Source: an uncultured Tenacibaculum sp. (lineage in GTDB: Bacteria; Bacteroidota; Bacteroidia; Flavobacteriales; Flavobacteriaceae). Taken from it: a stretch of 64,000 nucleotides of DNA. The stretch spans positions 1,044,068 to 1,108,067 of the forward strand of contig NZ_CANMAX010000001.1 of NCBI RefSeq assembly GCF_947495995.1, read 5' to 3'. The position numbers and the translations under genes are program-made. Of the stretch, positions 18,453-27,934 are shown piece after piece. Within the stretch, counting starts at the first letter, position 1, and every line of letters begins with the position of its first letter. The notes below the pieces were generated by a model. It was given only the letters and a program-made list of their open reading frames with translations, ran no database searches and was not told the origin of the DNA.

Positions 18453-19214
18453 ATGAAAGTTTTATCCTATAATGTAAACGGAATTAGAGCTGCCTTAAAA
18501 AAAGGCTTTATTGAATGGTTACAAGCTGCTAGTCCAGATGTAATTTGTATTCAAGAAACAAAAGCACAGAAAGAACAAGTAAACGGAGAAGATTTTGAAG
18601 CTGCAGGTTATCCATATCAATATTGGTTTTCTGCTGATAAAAAAGGATATTCAGGTGTTGCTGTTTTTTGTAAAAAAGCGCCTAATCATGTTGAGTATGG
18701 AACAGGTATTGAATCAATGGATTTTGAAGGAAGAAACATCCGTGTAGATTACGACGAGGTTTCTATAATGAGTATGTATTTACCTTCAGGGACTAATAGC
18801 GATCGTTTAGATTTCAAATTCAAATACATGGATGAAATTTTAGAATATGCTTCTGAATTAAGAAAAACGATTCCAAACTTAGTGATTTGTGGAGATTATA
18901 ATATTTGTCACGAAGCTATAGATATTCACAATCCGAAAATGAAAGGAGTTTCTGGTTTCCTTCCTGAAGAAAGAGAATGGTTAAGTAAATTTATTGATAG
19001 TGGATTTATTGATAGTTTCCGTTTTCTAAATCCAGAACGACAAGAATATTCTTGGTGGAGTTACAGAGCGAATGCAAGAGCAAATAATAAAGGTTGGCGA
19101 TTAGATTATTGTATGGTTACAGAACCATTAAAAGAAAAGATTTCTAGAGCCTATATTTTGCCAGAAGCAAAGCATTCAGATCACTGTCCAGTAGCTGTAG
19201 AATTTAAGTTTTAG
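18453..19214 (+). CDS. xth: exodeoxyribonuclease III
   Basis: An AP endonuclease / 3' exonuclease of 253 residues acting in base-excision repair. Catalytic blocks are NVNGIRAA at the N-terminus, IQETKAQ (metal-binding Glu), GDYNICHEAIDI (Asp/Asn) and the C-terminal KHSDHCPVAVEF (Asp-His pair). The length is normal. The transglycosylase gene starts 18 bases later, so co-transcription is likely. Confidence 0.95.
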   Translation: MKVLSYNVNGIRAALKKGFIEWLQAASPDVICIQETKAQKEQVNGEDFEAAGYPYQYWFSADKKGYSGVAVFCKKAPNHVEYGTGIESMDFEGRNIRVDYDEVSIMSMYLPSGTNSDRLDFKFKYMDEILEYASELRKTIPNLVICGDYNICHEAIDIHNPKMKGVSGFLPEEREWLSKFIDSGFIDSFRFLNPERQEYSWWSYRANARANNKGWRLDYCMVTEPLKEKISRAYILPEAKHSDHCPVAVEFKF

Positions 19215-19232
19215 TATTTATAGTATATGTAA

Positions 19233-20558
19233 ATGAAAAAGTTCTTTGTCTTAACCTTATTTAGTTTTACTACACTTTTTGCACAAGTTCAACCTGTAGA
19301 TTCTATTCAAAAAATAGCATCACCAATTGATACGATTCCTGTTGTAAAAACAGATTCTGTTCCAGAGAAACTTGTTGTAAAAGAGAAATACACTACAGAT
19401 GATTTAAAAAGAATAGACAGCCTGCTTGTAGAAGCTAAGTTCTATTCTCCATTATTTGATAGTGTGCCTTATTTAATCAATGATAAAGATTTAGTAAGTA
19501 ACGTAACTCAAGTTGTTACTCCTGAATTGCTTAAAGAGCGATTACGATTAATTAATCAAACAACACCGTTTAATTTAGCTTTTAATCCTGCTCTAGAACG
19601 TGTAATCAATAATTATTTAAAATACAGAAAGAAATATTATCCAGCTTTAATGGCTAGAGCAAAGTATTTCTTTCCGATGTTTGAACAATATTTAGATCAA
19701 TACGATATTCCATTAGAAATGAAATATCTAGCGATTGTTGAATCTTCATTAAGACCTCAAATTAAATCGCGAGTTGGTGCAACAGGACTGTGGCAGTTTA
19801 TGTACGGAACAGGAAAACAGTATAAACTTGCTGTAAATTCTTATGTAGATGAACGTCAAGATCCAGTAAAATCAACAATTGCAGCTTGTAAATACCTTAC
19901 TTTTTTACATGGACTGTTTAATGATTGGGATTTAGCACTAGCAGCTTACAATTCCGGTCCAGGAAATGTATTAAAAGCAATCAAAAGATCAGGAGGTTAT
20001 AGAAACTATTGGAATATTCGTCCGTTTTTACCAAGAGAAACTGCTGGTTATGTTCCAGCCTTTTATGCAACAATGTATATTTTCAAATATGCAGATGAAT
20101 TAGGTTTACAACCTGAAACACCGAAAATATACGATTTTCAAACAGATACAATTCAAGTAAAAAGAACCGTCTCTTTTGATCAAATATCAGAGAAAATTGA
20201 TGTGAATTCAGAAATGTTATCTTTCTTAAATCCACAATATAAGATAGATATCATTCCATATATAAAGAAGAAACTTTTTACAGTACGATTACCAAGAAAT
20301 AAGGTGATAGATTTCTTAGAAAAAGAACAAGAAATTTATGCATTAGCACAAAGCGAAGATTCTTTAAGAGAAAAACCGTTACCAAAGTATTTTGAAATGG
20401 ATAAGAGAATTCGTTACAAAGTGCGATCAGGAGATTATTTAGGTAAAATCGCTATTAAATTTGGGGTTCGTGTAAAAGACATAAAACGTTGGAATAACAT
20501 GAGAAGTTCTAACTTAAGAGTAGGTCAACGTTTATATATTTACCCAAGAAGAATGTAA
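19233..20558 (+). CDS. MltD-like lytic transglycosylase with LysM
   Basis: A secreted enzyme (signal peptide, cleavage near LFA/Q) that cleaves peptidoglycan glycan strands. The SLT domain spans roughly residues 140-270, with catalytic Glu in AIVESSLRPQ, then GATGLWQFMYGTG and AAYNSGPGNV. One LysM repeat is at the C-terminus (YKVRSGDYLGKIA ... VGQRLYIYP). The order is that of MltD-type enzymes, with fewer LysM repeats than E. coli MltD. Periplasmic. Confidence 0.92.
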   Translation: MKKFFVLTLFSFTTLFAQVQPVDSIQKIASPIDTIPVVKTDSVPEKLVVKEKYTTDDLKRIDSLLVEAKFYSPLFDSVPYLINDKDLVSNVTQVVTPELLKERLRLINQTTPFNLAFNPALERVINNYLKYRKKYYPALMARAKYFFPMFEQYLDQYDIPLEMKYLAIVESSLRPQIKSRVGATGLWQFMYGTGKQYKLAVNSYVDERQDPVKSTIAACKYLTFLHGLFNDWDLALAAYNSGPGNVLKAIKRSGGYRNYWNIRPFLPRETAGYVPAFYATMYIFKYADELGLQPETPKIYDFQTDTIQVKRTVSFDQISEKIDVNSEMLSFLNPQYKIDIIPYIKKKLFTVRLPRNKVIDFLEKEQEIYALAQSEDSLREKPLPKYFEMDKRIRYKVRSGDYLGKIAIKFGVRVKDIKRWNNMRSSNLRVGQRLYIYPRRM

Positions 20559-20607
20559 AAGGTACGCTTTTTGATAAGGAGTATTTACGATCTAATAACT
20601 AACTATT

Positions 20608-21600
20608 ATGAAAAAAATATTAACGCTGTTTATAGCTTCATTAACGCTACTAAGTTGTAAACAAAACGGTAAAAGAGAAATTATATTACCAAGATCTAAC
20701 GGAAACACCAACTCTATTTTGGTGGTTATGAAAGGTGATGATTGGTTAAGTAAACCAGGAGATGAAATTAGAAGAGTTTTTGGTGAACACCAAGTAGGTT
20801 TACCACAACCAGAAACATTACTATCCGTAGATCAAATAGACCCGTCTGGGTTTAGCAAGTTCATTCGTAATAATAAAGCCGTTTTATTATTCCAAAAAGG
20901 AGATTCTGTAGGAATTTCTACTGAATATGATAAATATGCAGCTCCTCAAATAGTTATTAAAGCAACTTATAAAGATGAGTACGATTTAGTAAACATCATT
21001 AAAAACAGAGGAAAAGAAATTATTCAGTTGTTTAAAGATCAAGATGTAAAATATACTCAAGGAATCTTTAAAAGAGAGAAAATAGATGTTTCTAAGCTAG
21101 GTACGGTTAATAACCTAGGATTAGATTTAATTATTCCAGAGCGTTATAGATTGGTTCAAGATACTTTAAATAACTTCTTATGGATGCGTCAACATCTTAA
21201 AAGCGGAATCGCTAGAGGTGATGGAACTAATAATATTCTAATTTATTCTCTTCCTTTAGGAGATGAAACAAAGATTGTAGATAATATTACAGCTGTAAGA
21301 GATAGTATCGGTAAAATATTTATTCCTGGAAGCAAAGAAGGTATGTATATGATTACAGAACAAGCATACACACCTTTTACTTATGAAACTAAAATTGATG
21401 GTAAAAAAGCTTACGAAACAAGAGGGAAGTGGGAAGTGAAGAACGATTTTATGGCAGGTCCTTTTTTAAACTATACTATAGTTGATAAAAAGAATAATAG
21501 ACTTGTTGTTTTTGAAGGTTTCACTTATGCACCGTCAGTGAATAAAAGAGATTTTGTTTTCGAATTAGAAGCAATTGCAAAATCATTGAAAATAAAATAA
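20608..21600 (+). CDS. DUF4837 family lipoprotein
   Basis: The signal peptide ends in a lipobox (LLSC, Cys17). The body of 330 residues fits DUF4837, a Bacteroidota lipoprotein family of unknown function; recognisable parts are SILVVMKGDDWLSKPGD near the start and TRGKWEVKNDFMAGPFLNY towards the end. It lies 49 bases behind the transglycosylase gene, which hints at a cell-envelope role, and it is closed by a terminator. Confidence 0.85.
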   Translation: MKKILTLFIASLTLLSCKQNGKREIILPRSNGNTNSILVVMKGDDWLSKPGDEIRRVFGEHQVGLPQPETLLSVDQIDPSGFSKFIRNNKAVLLFQKGDSVGISTEYDKYAAPQIVIKATYKDEYDLVNIIKNRGKEIIQLFKDQDVKYTQGIFKREKIDVSKLGTVNNLGLDLIIPERYRLVQDTLNNFLWMRQHLKSGIARGDGTNNILIYSLPLGDETKIVDNITAVRDSIGKIFIPGSKEGMYMITEQAYTPFTYETKIDGKKAYETRGKWEVKNDFMAGPFLNYTIVDKKNNRLVVFEGFTYAPSVNKRDFVFELEAIAKSLKIK

Positions 21601-21625
21601 AAAAAGTATTATAATATTACTGTTT

Positions 21626-21653
21626 AAAACCACCTTTTTTAGGTGGTTTTTTT
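21626..21653 (+). terminator. intrinsic terminator after the DUF4837 gene
   Basis: A 10-bp stem AAAACCACCT / AGGTGGTTTT with loop TTTTT is followed by TTT. Confidence 0.9.
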
Positions 21654-21742
21654 GTTTCGTAAAAGTGCTTGTTTGTTGAAAAATAAAAAGTTATAATATT
21701 TTCTATACCTTTATTAGTACTAACTTTTAAACTTACAAAAGG

Positions 21743-22240
21743 ATGAAAATCAATTTTTTAGTTTGTGCTATAGCTGCACTAGTTCCTTTAATTACTGGTT
21801 TTATTTGGTACGGACCATTATTCAAAAATGCTTGGATGAAAGAAATGGGATTCACCGAAGAAAGCTTACAAGGCGCTAATATGGGAATCGTTTTTGCTAT
21901 TAGTTATGTATTAAGTTTTATTGTTTCTTTAGGTTTATTACCAGTTGTAATTCATCAAATGGGAATCTTTTCTACACTAGCTGGAGAACCAGGTTTTGTA
22001 AATCAAACTGGAGAAGCTTTTGACACTTATACTTCTCTTATGGAAACTTATGGTGGAAGATTTCGAACATTTAAACACGGTTTACTTCATGGAAGTATTT
22101 TAGGTTTTTTTGTGGCTTTACCAATTTTAGCAATACAAGCTATGTTTGAAAGAAAAACATTTAAATATATTACGATAAATGCTGGCTATTGGATAGTGAC
22201 TCTGTCTATCATGGGAGGCATAATTTGCCAGTGGTTTTAA
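21743..22240 (+). CDS. DUF1761 family membrane protein
   Basis: The 165-residue protein has four hydrophobic segments. The N-terminal pattern ALVPLITGFIWYGPLFKNAWMKEMG is split here as GFIWYGPLF plus AWMKEMGF, both typical of DUF1761. Function is unknown. It is flanked by terminators at 21626 and 22254 and so is a single-gene unit. Confidence 0.85.
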   Translation: MKINFLVCAIAALVPLITGFIWYGPLFKNAWMKEMGFTEESLQGANMGIVFAISYVLSFIVSLGLLPVVIHQMGIFSTLAGEPGFVNQTGEAFDTYTSLMETYGGRFRTFKHGLLHGSILGFFVALPILAIQAMFERKTFKYITINAGYWIVTLSIMGGIICQWF

Positions 22241-22253
22241 ATAGAAAAATAGG

Positions 22254-22279
22254 AAAGCACCAATTTAGGTGCTTTTTTT
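22254..22279 (+). terminator. intrinsic terminator after the DUF1761 gene
   Basis: An 8-bp stem AAAGCACC / GGTGCTTT with loop AATTTA is followed by a run of T's. Confidence 0.88.
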
Positions 22280-22336
22280 ATGTAACAAATTTATAGAAGT
22301 AGCTACTTATTTAACAACCAAACAAAATTACACGCT

Positions 22337-23806
22337 ATGTTCAAACGTTTTTTAAATTTCGAAGTAAAACAATTTTTTCGATCTACGTTCTGGCAAAAAG
22401 GAATTGCTATAAATATAATTATGGGATTTTTTGCTCTATACTTAATGGTTTCATTTTTAAGTGTAGGAATCGGAGGTTTTTATATTTTAAAGAAAGTATT
22501 TCCAGAACAAGATCCATTTCAAATAGTTAACGGATTCTTATTGTTTTATGTAATCGGAGATTTAGTATTTAGATATGTAATGCAAAAATTACCGGTAATG
22601 AATATCAAACCATTATTGGTGCTAAATATCAAAAAGAAGCAATTGATTAATTATACATTAATTAAATCAGCGTTATCTCCTTTTAACTTTTTTAGTTTAT
22701 TTTTCTTTGTTCCGTTTTCATTGGTCCTGATTAATGAAGGTTATCCTTCAAACAATGTGTTTAGTTGGTTAACAGGAATGATAACTATAGTTTTTGTAGT
22801 TAACTATTTAAATTTCATTACCAATAAAAGTAATATCGCTTTCGGAATTATAGTAACAGCTTTAGGAAGTATTATTGCATTACAACAATTCGGGATTTAT
22901 GATTTCACAGGCGTAAGCGCAGCGATTTTTAATAGTTTATATAATAGCTGGATTTTTATCTTAGTTCCAGTTGTGTTATTAGTCGTTTTTTATATCGTTA
23001 ATTATAAAAAATTAGAAACTCAATTATACTTAGATGATGCCGTAAAAGTGAAAGTAAAAGAAGCAAATACTAGTGATTTATCTTTTGTAGATAAGTTTGG
23101 AGATTTAGCTCCTTTTATAAAAAATGAAATGCGATTAATTTGGAGAAACAAAAGAACTAAAATGGTTTTTTTAATGTCTTTCCTATTCTTATTCTACGGT
23201 CTGGTATTCTATACAAATGATATGTATGAAACTAAAATGCGAGCGATGTTAATTTTTGCTTCATTATTTATCACTGGAGGTTTTGCAATTAATTACGGAC
23301 AATTTGTTCCTGCTTGGGATAGTGAATATTATAGAATGATCATGACTCAGAACATAAGTTACCGTAAATTCTTAGAAAGCAAATGGCTAATCATGTCTAC
23401 TGTAACCTTTGTGCTATACATTTTAAGTTTACCTTACATCTATTTTGGTTTAGATAAGTTTTTAATGATTACAGCCGGAGCAATTTATAATATTGGTTTT
23501 AATTCATTGTTCTTAGTCTGGTCAGGTTCTTACAATAGAAAAAGAATTGATTTAGAAGCCAGTGGTTTTGGTAATACTCAAGGAATAAGCGCAACTCAAT
23601 TTTTAATAATGATACCAGTAATGGGACTTCCAATGTTATTATTCTCAGTGTTTAATGTTTTAATTGATTTCAACGCAGGAGTTTTAGCTATCGCAGTTTT
23701 CGGTTTATTGGGAATTCTTTTAAAGAATCCAATTATGAATCTTATTGAGAAAAAATATATCAAAGATAAATACGCAACAATACACGGTTTCAACCAAAAA
23801 AAATAA
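22337..23806 (+). CDS. ABC exporter permease, DUF5687 family
   Basis: The polytopic membrane protein (489 residues, about twelve hydrophobic segments in two groups) fits the Bacteroidota DUF5687 permease family. A soluble linker (DAVKVKVKEANTSDLSFVD and a few more residues, about 233-265) lies in the middle. The ATPase gene that follows by 7 bases makes the pair a complete ABC exporter. The substrate is unknown. Similar pairs resemble the Pedobacter/Bacillus bacitracin-type or gliding exporters, but no specific residue points there. Confidence 0.82.
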   Translation: MFKRFLNFEVKQFFRSTFWQKGIAINIIMGFFALYLMVSFLSVGIGGFYILKKVFPEQDPFQIVNGFLLFYVIGDLVFRYVMQKLPVMNIKPLLVLNIKKKQLINYTLIKSALSPFNFFSLFFFVPFSLVLINEGYPSNNVFSWLTGMITIVFVVNYLNFITNKSNIAFGIIVTALGSIIALQQFGIYDFTGVSAAIFNSLYNSWIFILVPVVLLVVFYIVNYKKLETQLYLDDAVKVKVKEANTSDLSFVDKFGDLAPFIKNEMRLIWRNKRTKMVFLMSFLFLFYGLVFYTNDMYETKMRAMLIFASLFITGGFAINYGQFVPAWDSEYYRMIMTQNISYRKFLESKWLIMSTVTFVLYILSLPYIYFGLDKFLMITAGAIYNIGFNSLFLVWSGSYNRKRIDLEASGFGNTQGISATQFLIMIPVMGLPMLLFSVFNVLIDFNAGVLAIAVFGLLGILLKNPIMNLIEKKYIKDKYATIHGFNQKK

Positions 23807-23813
23807 ATTGATT

Positions 23814-24521
23814 ATGATACAAGTAAAAAATATTTCAAAAAAATACGGATCAACAGAAGTTTTAAATGTTCAATCTTTAGATATTCCTACCGGAGAATCT
23901 TTTGGCCTAGTAGGAAACAATGGGGCAGGAAAAACAACATTATTCAACCTTTTATTAGATTTAATTCGTCCAACAACAGGAAGCATAGTTACTAATAACG
24001 TAACTGTAAATAAAAGTGAAGATTGGAAAAAATTCACAGGATCTTTTATAGATGAAAGTTTCTTGATTGGATATTTAACTCCACTTGAGTACTTCGAGTT
24101 TGTTGGTGATCTTAGAGGAATGAATAAAGCAGATATCCACGTTTTTTTACAAGACTTTGAAGAGTTTTTTAACGGAGAAATTTTAGGAAAAAGAAAGTTC
24201 TTAAGAGATTTAAGTAAAGGAAATCAGAAAAAAGCAGGAATCGTAGCCGCTTTAATTGGGAAACCTAAAGTAGTTGTTTTAGATGAGCCTTTCGCAAATT
24301 TAGATCCAACAACGCAAATTCGATTAAAGAATATTATCAAGAAACTTAAAGAAGATAAAGAAACTACAGTGTTAATTTCTAGTCACGATTTAAGTCATGT
24401 TACCGAAGTTTGTGATCGTATTGTTGTTTTAGAAAAAGGTAATTTGGTGAAAGATATTACTACAACAGCATTAAGTTTACAAGAATTAGAGACCTATTTC
24501 TCTTCTACCCTAGAAAATTAG
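23814..24521 (+). CDS. ABC transporter ATP-binding protein
   Basis: The start is placed at the ATG at 23814 (MIQVKNISKKYG); the frame is open further upstream but that part lies inside the permease gene. Walker A is GNNGAGKTT, the signature is LSKGNQKK, Walker B is VVVLDEP, and the switch His is in LISSHD. It has 235 residues and a single nucleotide-binding domain. The signature reads LSKGN rather than LSGGQ, a variant common in Bacteroidota exporters. It partners the DUF5687 permease. Confidence 0.93.
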   Translation: MIQVKNISKKYGSTEVLNVQSLDIPTGESFGLVGNNGAGKTTLFNLLLDLIRPTTGSIVTNNVTVNKSEDWKKFTGSFIDESFLIGYLTPLEYFEFVGDLRGMNKADIHVFLQDFEEFFNGEILGKRKFLRDLSKGNQKKAGIVAALIGKPKVVVLDEPFANLDPTTQIRLKNIIKKLKEDKETTVLISSHDLSHVTEVCDRIVVLEKGNLVKDITTTALSLQELETYFSSTLEN

Positions 24522-24597
24522 GTTTTTATTTCTATTTTTACGCTCACCTGTACAATAAGATCTTTAGTTTATGTGTTGTACATGTAGAGCTCGTTTT

Positions 24598-26814
24598 ATG
24601 AAAAATTTATACAAAGTACTTACTTTCATCATAGGTATAATTGTTGTCTATTCTTGTAGTACGAAGAAAGATACAATGATTAATAGGAATTTCCATGTGT
24701 TAAACACAAAGTATAATGTATTGTTTAACGGTGAACAAGCTTTCGAAAAGGGAATTAAAAACATTGAAACTAATTATACCGATAACTTTTGGAGAAGGTT
24801 GCCTTTAGAACCTATAAAGTTTGACGAAAGAAGTATTGGTGAATTGAGGTTTGGAAGCCCAGGAAGTGGATTTGATTCGAAAGATGATAAGCAAAAACAA
24901 CCTGCCACTCCTTTTGATAGAGCTGAAGAAAAAGCAACAAAAGCGATTCAGAAACACTCTATGAATATTGCAGGTTATGAAAAAAACAGGCAAATCGATG
25001 ACGCTTATTTATTGTTAGGTAAAGCAAGATATTACACGCAACGATTTATTCCTGCAATTGAAGCTTTCAATTATATTATTGCTAATTATCCAAAAGCAGA
25101 TTTAATTTACGATACTAAAGTTTGGAGAGCTAAGGCTAATGTAAGATTAGAAAATGAAAAATTAGCAATAGAAACTTTAACACTTTTAGTAGATTTAGAT
25201 AAAAACGAGCAAGACTTATCTGGTGAGCAACTTCAAGCTGCACATACTGCTTTGGCTATGGCGTATGAGAAAACAGATACAATTCAAAAAGTAATAGATA
25301 ATTTAAAGAAATCTGCTTCTTTAGTTAATAACGAACAATCGTACAGAAACAGATTTGTATTAGGGCAAATTTATAGTGAGTTAAACCATAAAGATTCTGC
25401 AAGAACTGTTTTTAAATTACTTGCAGGTAATCGCAGTACGCCAAGAAAATATAAAGTTCACGCTTATATAGAATTGGTTAAAAACTTAGGAAAAGATTCT
25501 TCTAGCCTAGGTTTAATAGGAAAGTTTAAGAAACTAATACGAGATTCAGATAATAGAAAATATCATAACGAATTATATTATCATTTAGGAGTTTTAGAGG
25601 AAAAGAGAGATAGTATTACATTGGCTACAGATAATTATATCAAATCGTTAGAAGCCAAGAAAAATACAAACTATCAAAAAACGTATGCTTACGAACGTTT
25701 AGGGAATATTTATTTCAATAAACAAGAGTATTTATTAGCAGGTTCTTTTTACGACAGTGTTTTACAAGTTACTTCAGAAGAGTTTGAAAATGAAAAACGA
25801 ATTCGTAGAATTAAAAGAAAGCAAAAAGGTTTAGAAAAGTTAAGGTCTTTTGAAGAGTTAGTTCAAACTAACGATAGTATTCTTAAGCTAACAGCGATGA
25901 GTAAAGAAGAGCAAACAGCCTTTTTTACGAAGTATATCGAAACCTTAAAAGAAGACGAAGAGCGTAAAAGACAACAATTAGCTAACTCGCAAAACTTTGG
26001 AAGTCAATTAGGAGGCGGAGCTTCTTTTGGTGGAAATAAAGGGAAATGGTATTTCTACAATTCACAATCAAAAGGTTTTGGAAAAGTTAACTTCACAAAA
26101 ACTTGGGGTAATCGACCGTTAGAAGACAATTGGAGATGGTCTGATAAAACTAAGATTTCTGAAGAAGAGGAAGAAAATGAAGAAACCGAAAAGCTAGATA
26201 GTAGATACGAAGTCGATACATATATTTCAGCAATTCCTACAAATCAAGAAGAAATAAAAGCAATGCGTAGAGATAGAAACGAAGCATTGTATCAATTAGG
26301 TTTAATCTATAAAGAACAATTTAAGAATCCACAATTAGCTATTGATAAGTTTGAGCGTTTACTAACGTTAGATCATAAGCCAGAATTGAAACTACCGATT
26401 AATTATCATTTATATCAATTATATCAAACAACAGAAGAGAACGATAAGTCAGAAGAAAAGAAGAATTTAATAGTTACTAATTATCCTGATTCTAAGTTTG
26501 CTCAAATTATTTTAGAGCCAAATAAACGTTTAGAATCAGATGTTGAAGTAAGTGAAATTCATAAAAAGTATAAAAATATTTACAGCATGTATAAATTCAA
26601 CATGAATGAAGAAGCTGTAGATCAAATAGATAAATTAGCGCCTGAAATTGAAAAGTCAGAATTAATTGCTAAATTTGCTTTACTTCGCGCATTGTGTATA
26701 GGTAAATACCAAAGTAAAGAAGAATACAAAAAGGCCCTTGAATTTGTAGCATTTAAATATGCAAATCAAATTGAAGGTCAGAAAGCTAACCAAATTATAC
26801 AACTTTTAAAATAA
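24598..26814 (+). CDS. sprE: gliding / type IX secretion lipoprotein SprE (PorW)
   Basis: The start is the ATG at 24598 (MKNLYKVL), giving a clean signal peptide with lipobox YSC. The N-terminal block NRNFHVLNTKYNVLFNGEQA is characteristic of SprE/PorW. TPR repeats fill much of the rest (for example around 145-330 and 570-660). A low-complexity, acidic linker lies around residues 440-540. SprE/PorW links the outer-membrane and motor parts of the type IX secretion system. It is followed by the bactofilin gene 7 bases later, an order I recall as common in Flavobacteriia. Confidence 0.9.
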   Translation: MKNLYKVLTFIIGIIVVYSCSTKKDTMINRNFHVLNTKYNVLFNGEQAFEKGIKNIETNYTDNFWRRLPLEPIKFDERSIGELRFGSPGSGFDSKDDKQKQPATPFDRAEEKATKAIQKHSMNIAGYEKNRQIDDAYLLLGKARYYTQRFIPAIEAFNYIIANYPKADLIYDTKVWRAKANVRLENEKLAIETLTLLVDLDKNEQDLSGEQLQAAHTALAMAYEKTDTIQKVIDNLKKSASLVNNEQSYRNRFVLGQIYSELNHKDSARTVFKLLAGNRSTPRKYKVHAYIELVKNLGKDSSSLGLIGKFKKLIRDSDNRKYHNELYYHLGVLEEKRDSITLATDNYIKSLEAKKNTNYQKTYAYERLGNIYFNKQEYLLAGSFYDSVLQVTSEEFENEKRIRRIKRKQKGLEKLRSFEELVQTNDSILKLTAMSKEEQTAFFTKYIETLKEDEERKRQQLANSQNFGSQLGGGASFGGNKGKWYFYNSQSKGFGKVNFTKTWGNRPLEDNWRWSDKTKISEEEEENEETEKLDSRYEVDTYISAIPTNQEEIKAMRRDRNEALYQLGLIYKEQFKNPQLAIDKFERLLTLDHKPELKLPINYHLYQLYQTTEENDKSEEKKNLIVTNYPDSKFAQIILEPNKRLESDVEVSEIHKKYKNIYSMYKFNMNEEAVDQIDKLAPEIEKSELIAKFALLRALCIGKYQSKEEYKKALEFVAFKYANQIEGQKANQIIQLLK

Positions 26815-26821
26815 TTCCCTT

Positions 26822-27244
26822 ATGTTCAGTAATAAGAATAAAAAAGATAATACAGTCGAAAGAAAATCTACAAGCAGAAATGTAATCGGTAAAGGAACTA
26901 GAATTACTGGTGATTTTATCTCTGAAGGAGACTTTAGAATAGATGGTACTTTAGAAGGAACATTAAAAACTAACGGAAGAGTTATCATCGGACAAGAAGG
27001 TTATATCAATGGAACAGTTGATTGTAACAATGCAGATGTAGAAGGAAAGTTTTCTGGAGAGTTTAATGTAGCTAATATCTTAACAGCAAAATCTACAGCT
27101 AATATTACAGGGAACGTAAACGTAGGGCAAATTTCTACAGAACCAGGAGCAGCTTTTAATGCAACATGTAACATGAAAGGTGCTGTTAAAGAATTAGGCA
27201 GTAAAGAATCTGATGCCAAAAAAGACAAACAAAAGTCAGCTTAA
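26822..27244 (+). CDS. bactofilin (polymer-forming cytoskeletal protein)
   Basis: The 140-residue protein is a right-handed beta-helix of the bactofilin family, with repeating short strands such as ISEGDFRIDGTLEGTLKTNG and QEGYINGTVDCNNADVEG. Lys-rich disordered ends flank the core. Bactofilins form filaments that place envelope machinery. It lies between sprE (7 bases) and the AtpZ gene, which starts inside its last 32 bases. Confidence 0.93.
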   Translation: MFSNKNKKDNTVERKSTSRNVIGKGTRITGDFISEGDFRIDGTLEGTLKTNGRVIIGQEGYINGTVDCNNADVEGKFSGEFNVANILTAKSTANITGNVNVGQISTEPGAAFNATCNMKGAVKELGSKESDAKKDKQKSA

Positions 27245-27443
27245 GCAATACGCTCGTTTTAGCGGAATAGCCATTCAAATGGGGATTACTATTTATCTAG
27301 GAAGTTTATTAGGTGAATGGCTAGATAACAAATACCCTAATTCAAATAACTTATACACTAAAATTTGTACTTTAGCAGCCGTTTTTATTTCCATGTATTC
27401 GGTAATAAAACAAGTGATTAATTTATCTAAAGACAATGATTAA
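27213..27443 (+). CDS. AtpZ/AtpI-family small membrane protein
   Basis: The 76-residue protein has two membrane segments (SGIAIQMGITIYLGSLLGEWLD split around Gly, then TLAAVFISMYSVIKQV). These match the AtpZ/AtpI family, which helps assemble the c-ring or supplies magnesium to the ATP synthase. It overlaps the bactofilin gene by 32 bases and the next gene by 8 bases. The promoter for atpB lies further downstream, so this gene is likely transcribed with sprE. Confidence 0.85.
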   Translation: MPKKTNKSQLKQYARFSGIAIQMGITIYLGSLLGEWLDNKYPNSNNLYTKICTLAAVFISMYSVIKQVINLSKDND

Positions 27444-27819
27444 GCGTATTCTTATTTTTACTGTAACTCTTATACTTCTTTTTTTATTAAGTTATTTTAC
27501 AAATGCATATTTAGTAAAAGAGCTAACATTTTCATTTTCGCTTTTACAAGTATATTTATTTCATGTAATAGCCGCCTTCATTGTATATGGAATTGTTGAA
27601 TTTGTTGCAAGTATTTTACCAAACCAAGCAGGCTATGCTTACTTAACATCTATATTTATAAAAATAGGTTTATTCGTATTAATTTTTAACGGATCTGTAT
27701 TCGCAAAAGAGAATCTTTCGAGACCAGAAAGACTGTCTTTAGTAGTTCCGTTATTTCTTTTTTTAATTACAGAAGCAGTAGCAATTTCTAAATTATTAAA
27801 TACGAAGCAATTCAATTAA
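27436..27819 (+). CDS. small membrane protein preceding the ATP synthase operon (DUF6168-like)
   Basis: The 127-residue protein has four predicted membrane segments. The position between AtpZ and atpB is where Bacteroidota keep a poorly characterised membrane protein (DUF6168-like in Flavobacteriia), and a role in ATP synthase assembly is an inference from position only. It overlaps AtpZ by 8 bases, so translation is probably coupled. Confidence 0.7.
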   Translation: MIKRILIFTVTLILLFLLSYFTNAYLVKELTFSFSLLQVYLFHVIAAFIVYGIVEFVASILPNQAGYAYLTSIFIKIGLFVLIFNGSVFAKENLSRPERLSLVVPLFLFLITEAVAISKLLNTKQFN

Positions 27820-27865
27820 ACTATAACGATTTAGATACGATATGTAAGTATCTCTAAAAAAGAGT

Positions 27866-27894
27866 TTGTAGTTTTAATTAAATGTGTACCTTTG
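27866..27894 (+). promoter_or_regulatory. promoter of the ATP synthase operon
   Basis: TTG at 27866-27868, an 18-base spacer, then TACCTTTG at 27887-27894. This is a full match to the flavobacterial consensus TTG-N17-23-TAnnTTTG. The start is predicted near 27901, about 34 bases before the atpB ATG. Confidence 0.8.
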
Positions 27895-27934
27895 CACGGA
27901 AATTTAGAGACCATAATTCTACATTTAGTAAGGT

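Noticed and set aside
18453..18475. sRNA or riboswitch before the exonuclease III gene
   Set aside because: The short leader has no conserved structure that I can see.
27831..27853. Small stem AGATAC / GTATCT before the ATP operon promoter
   Set aside because: Only 6 bp with no T tract; likely chance in AT-rich DNA.
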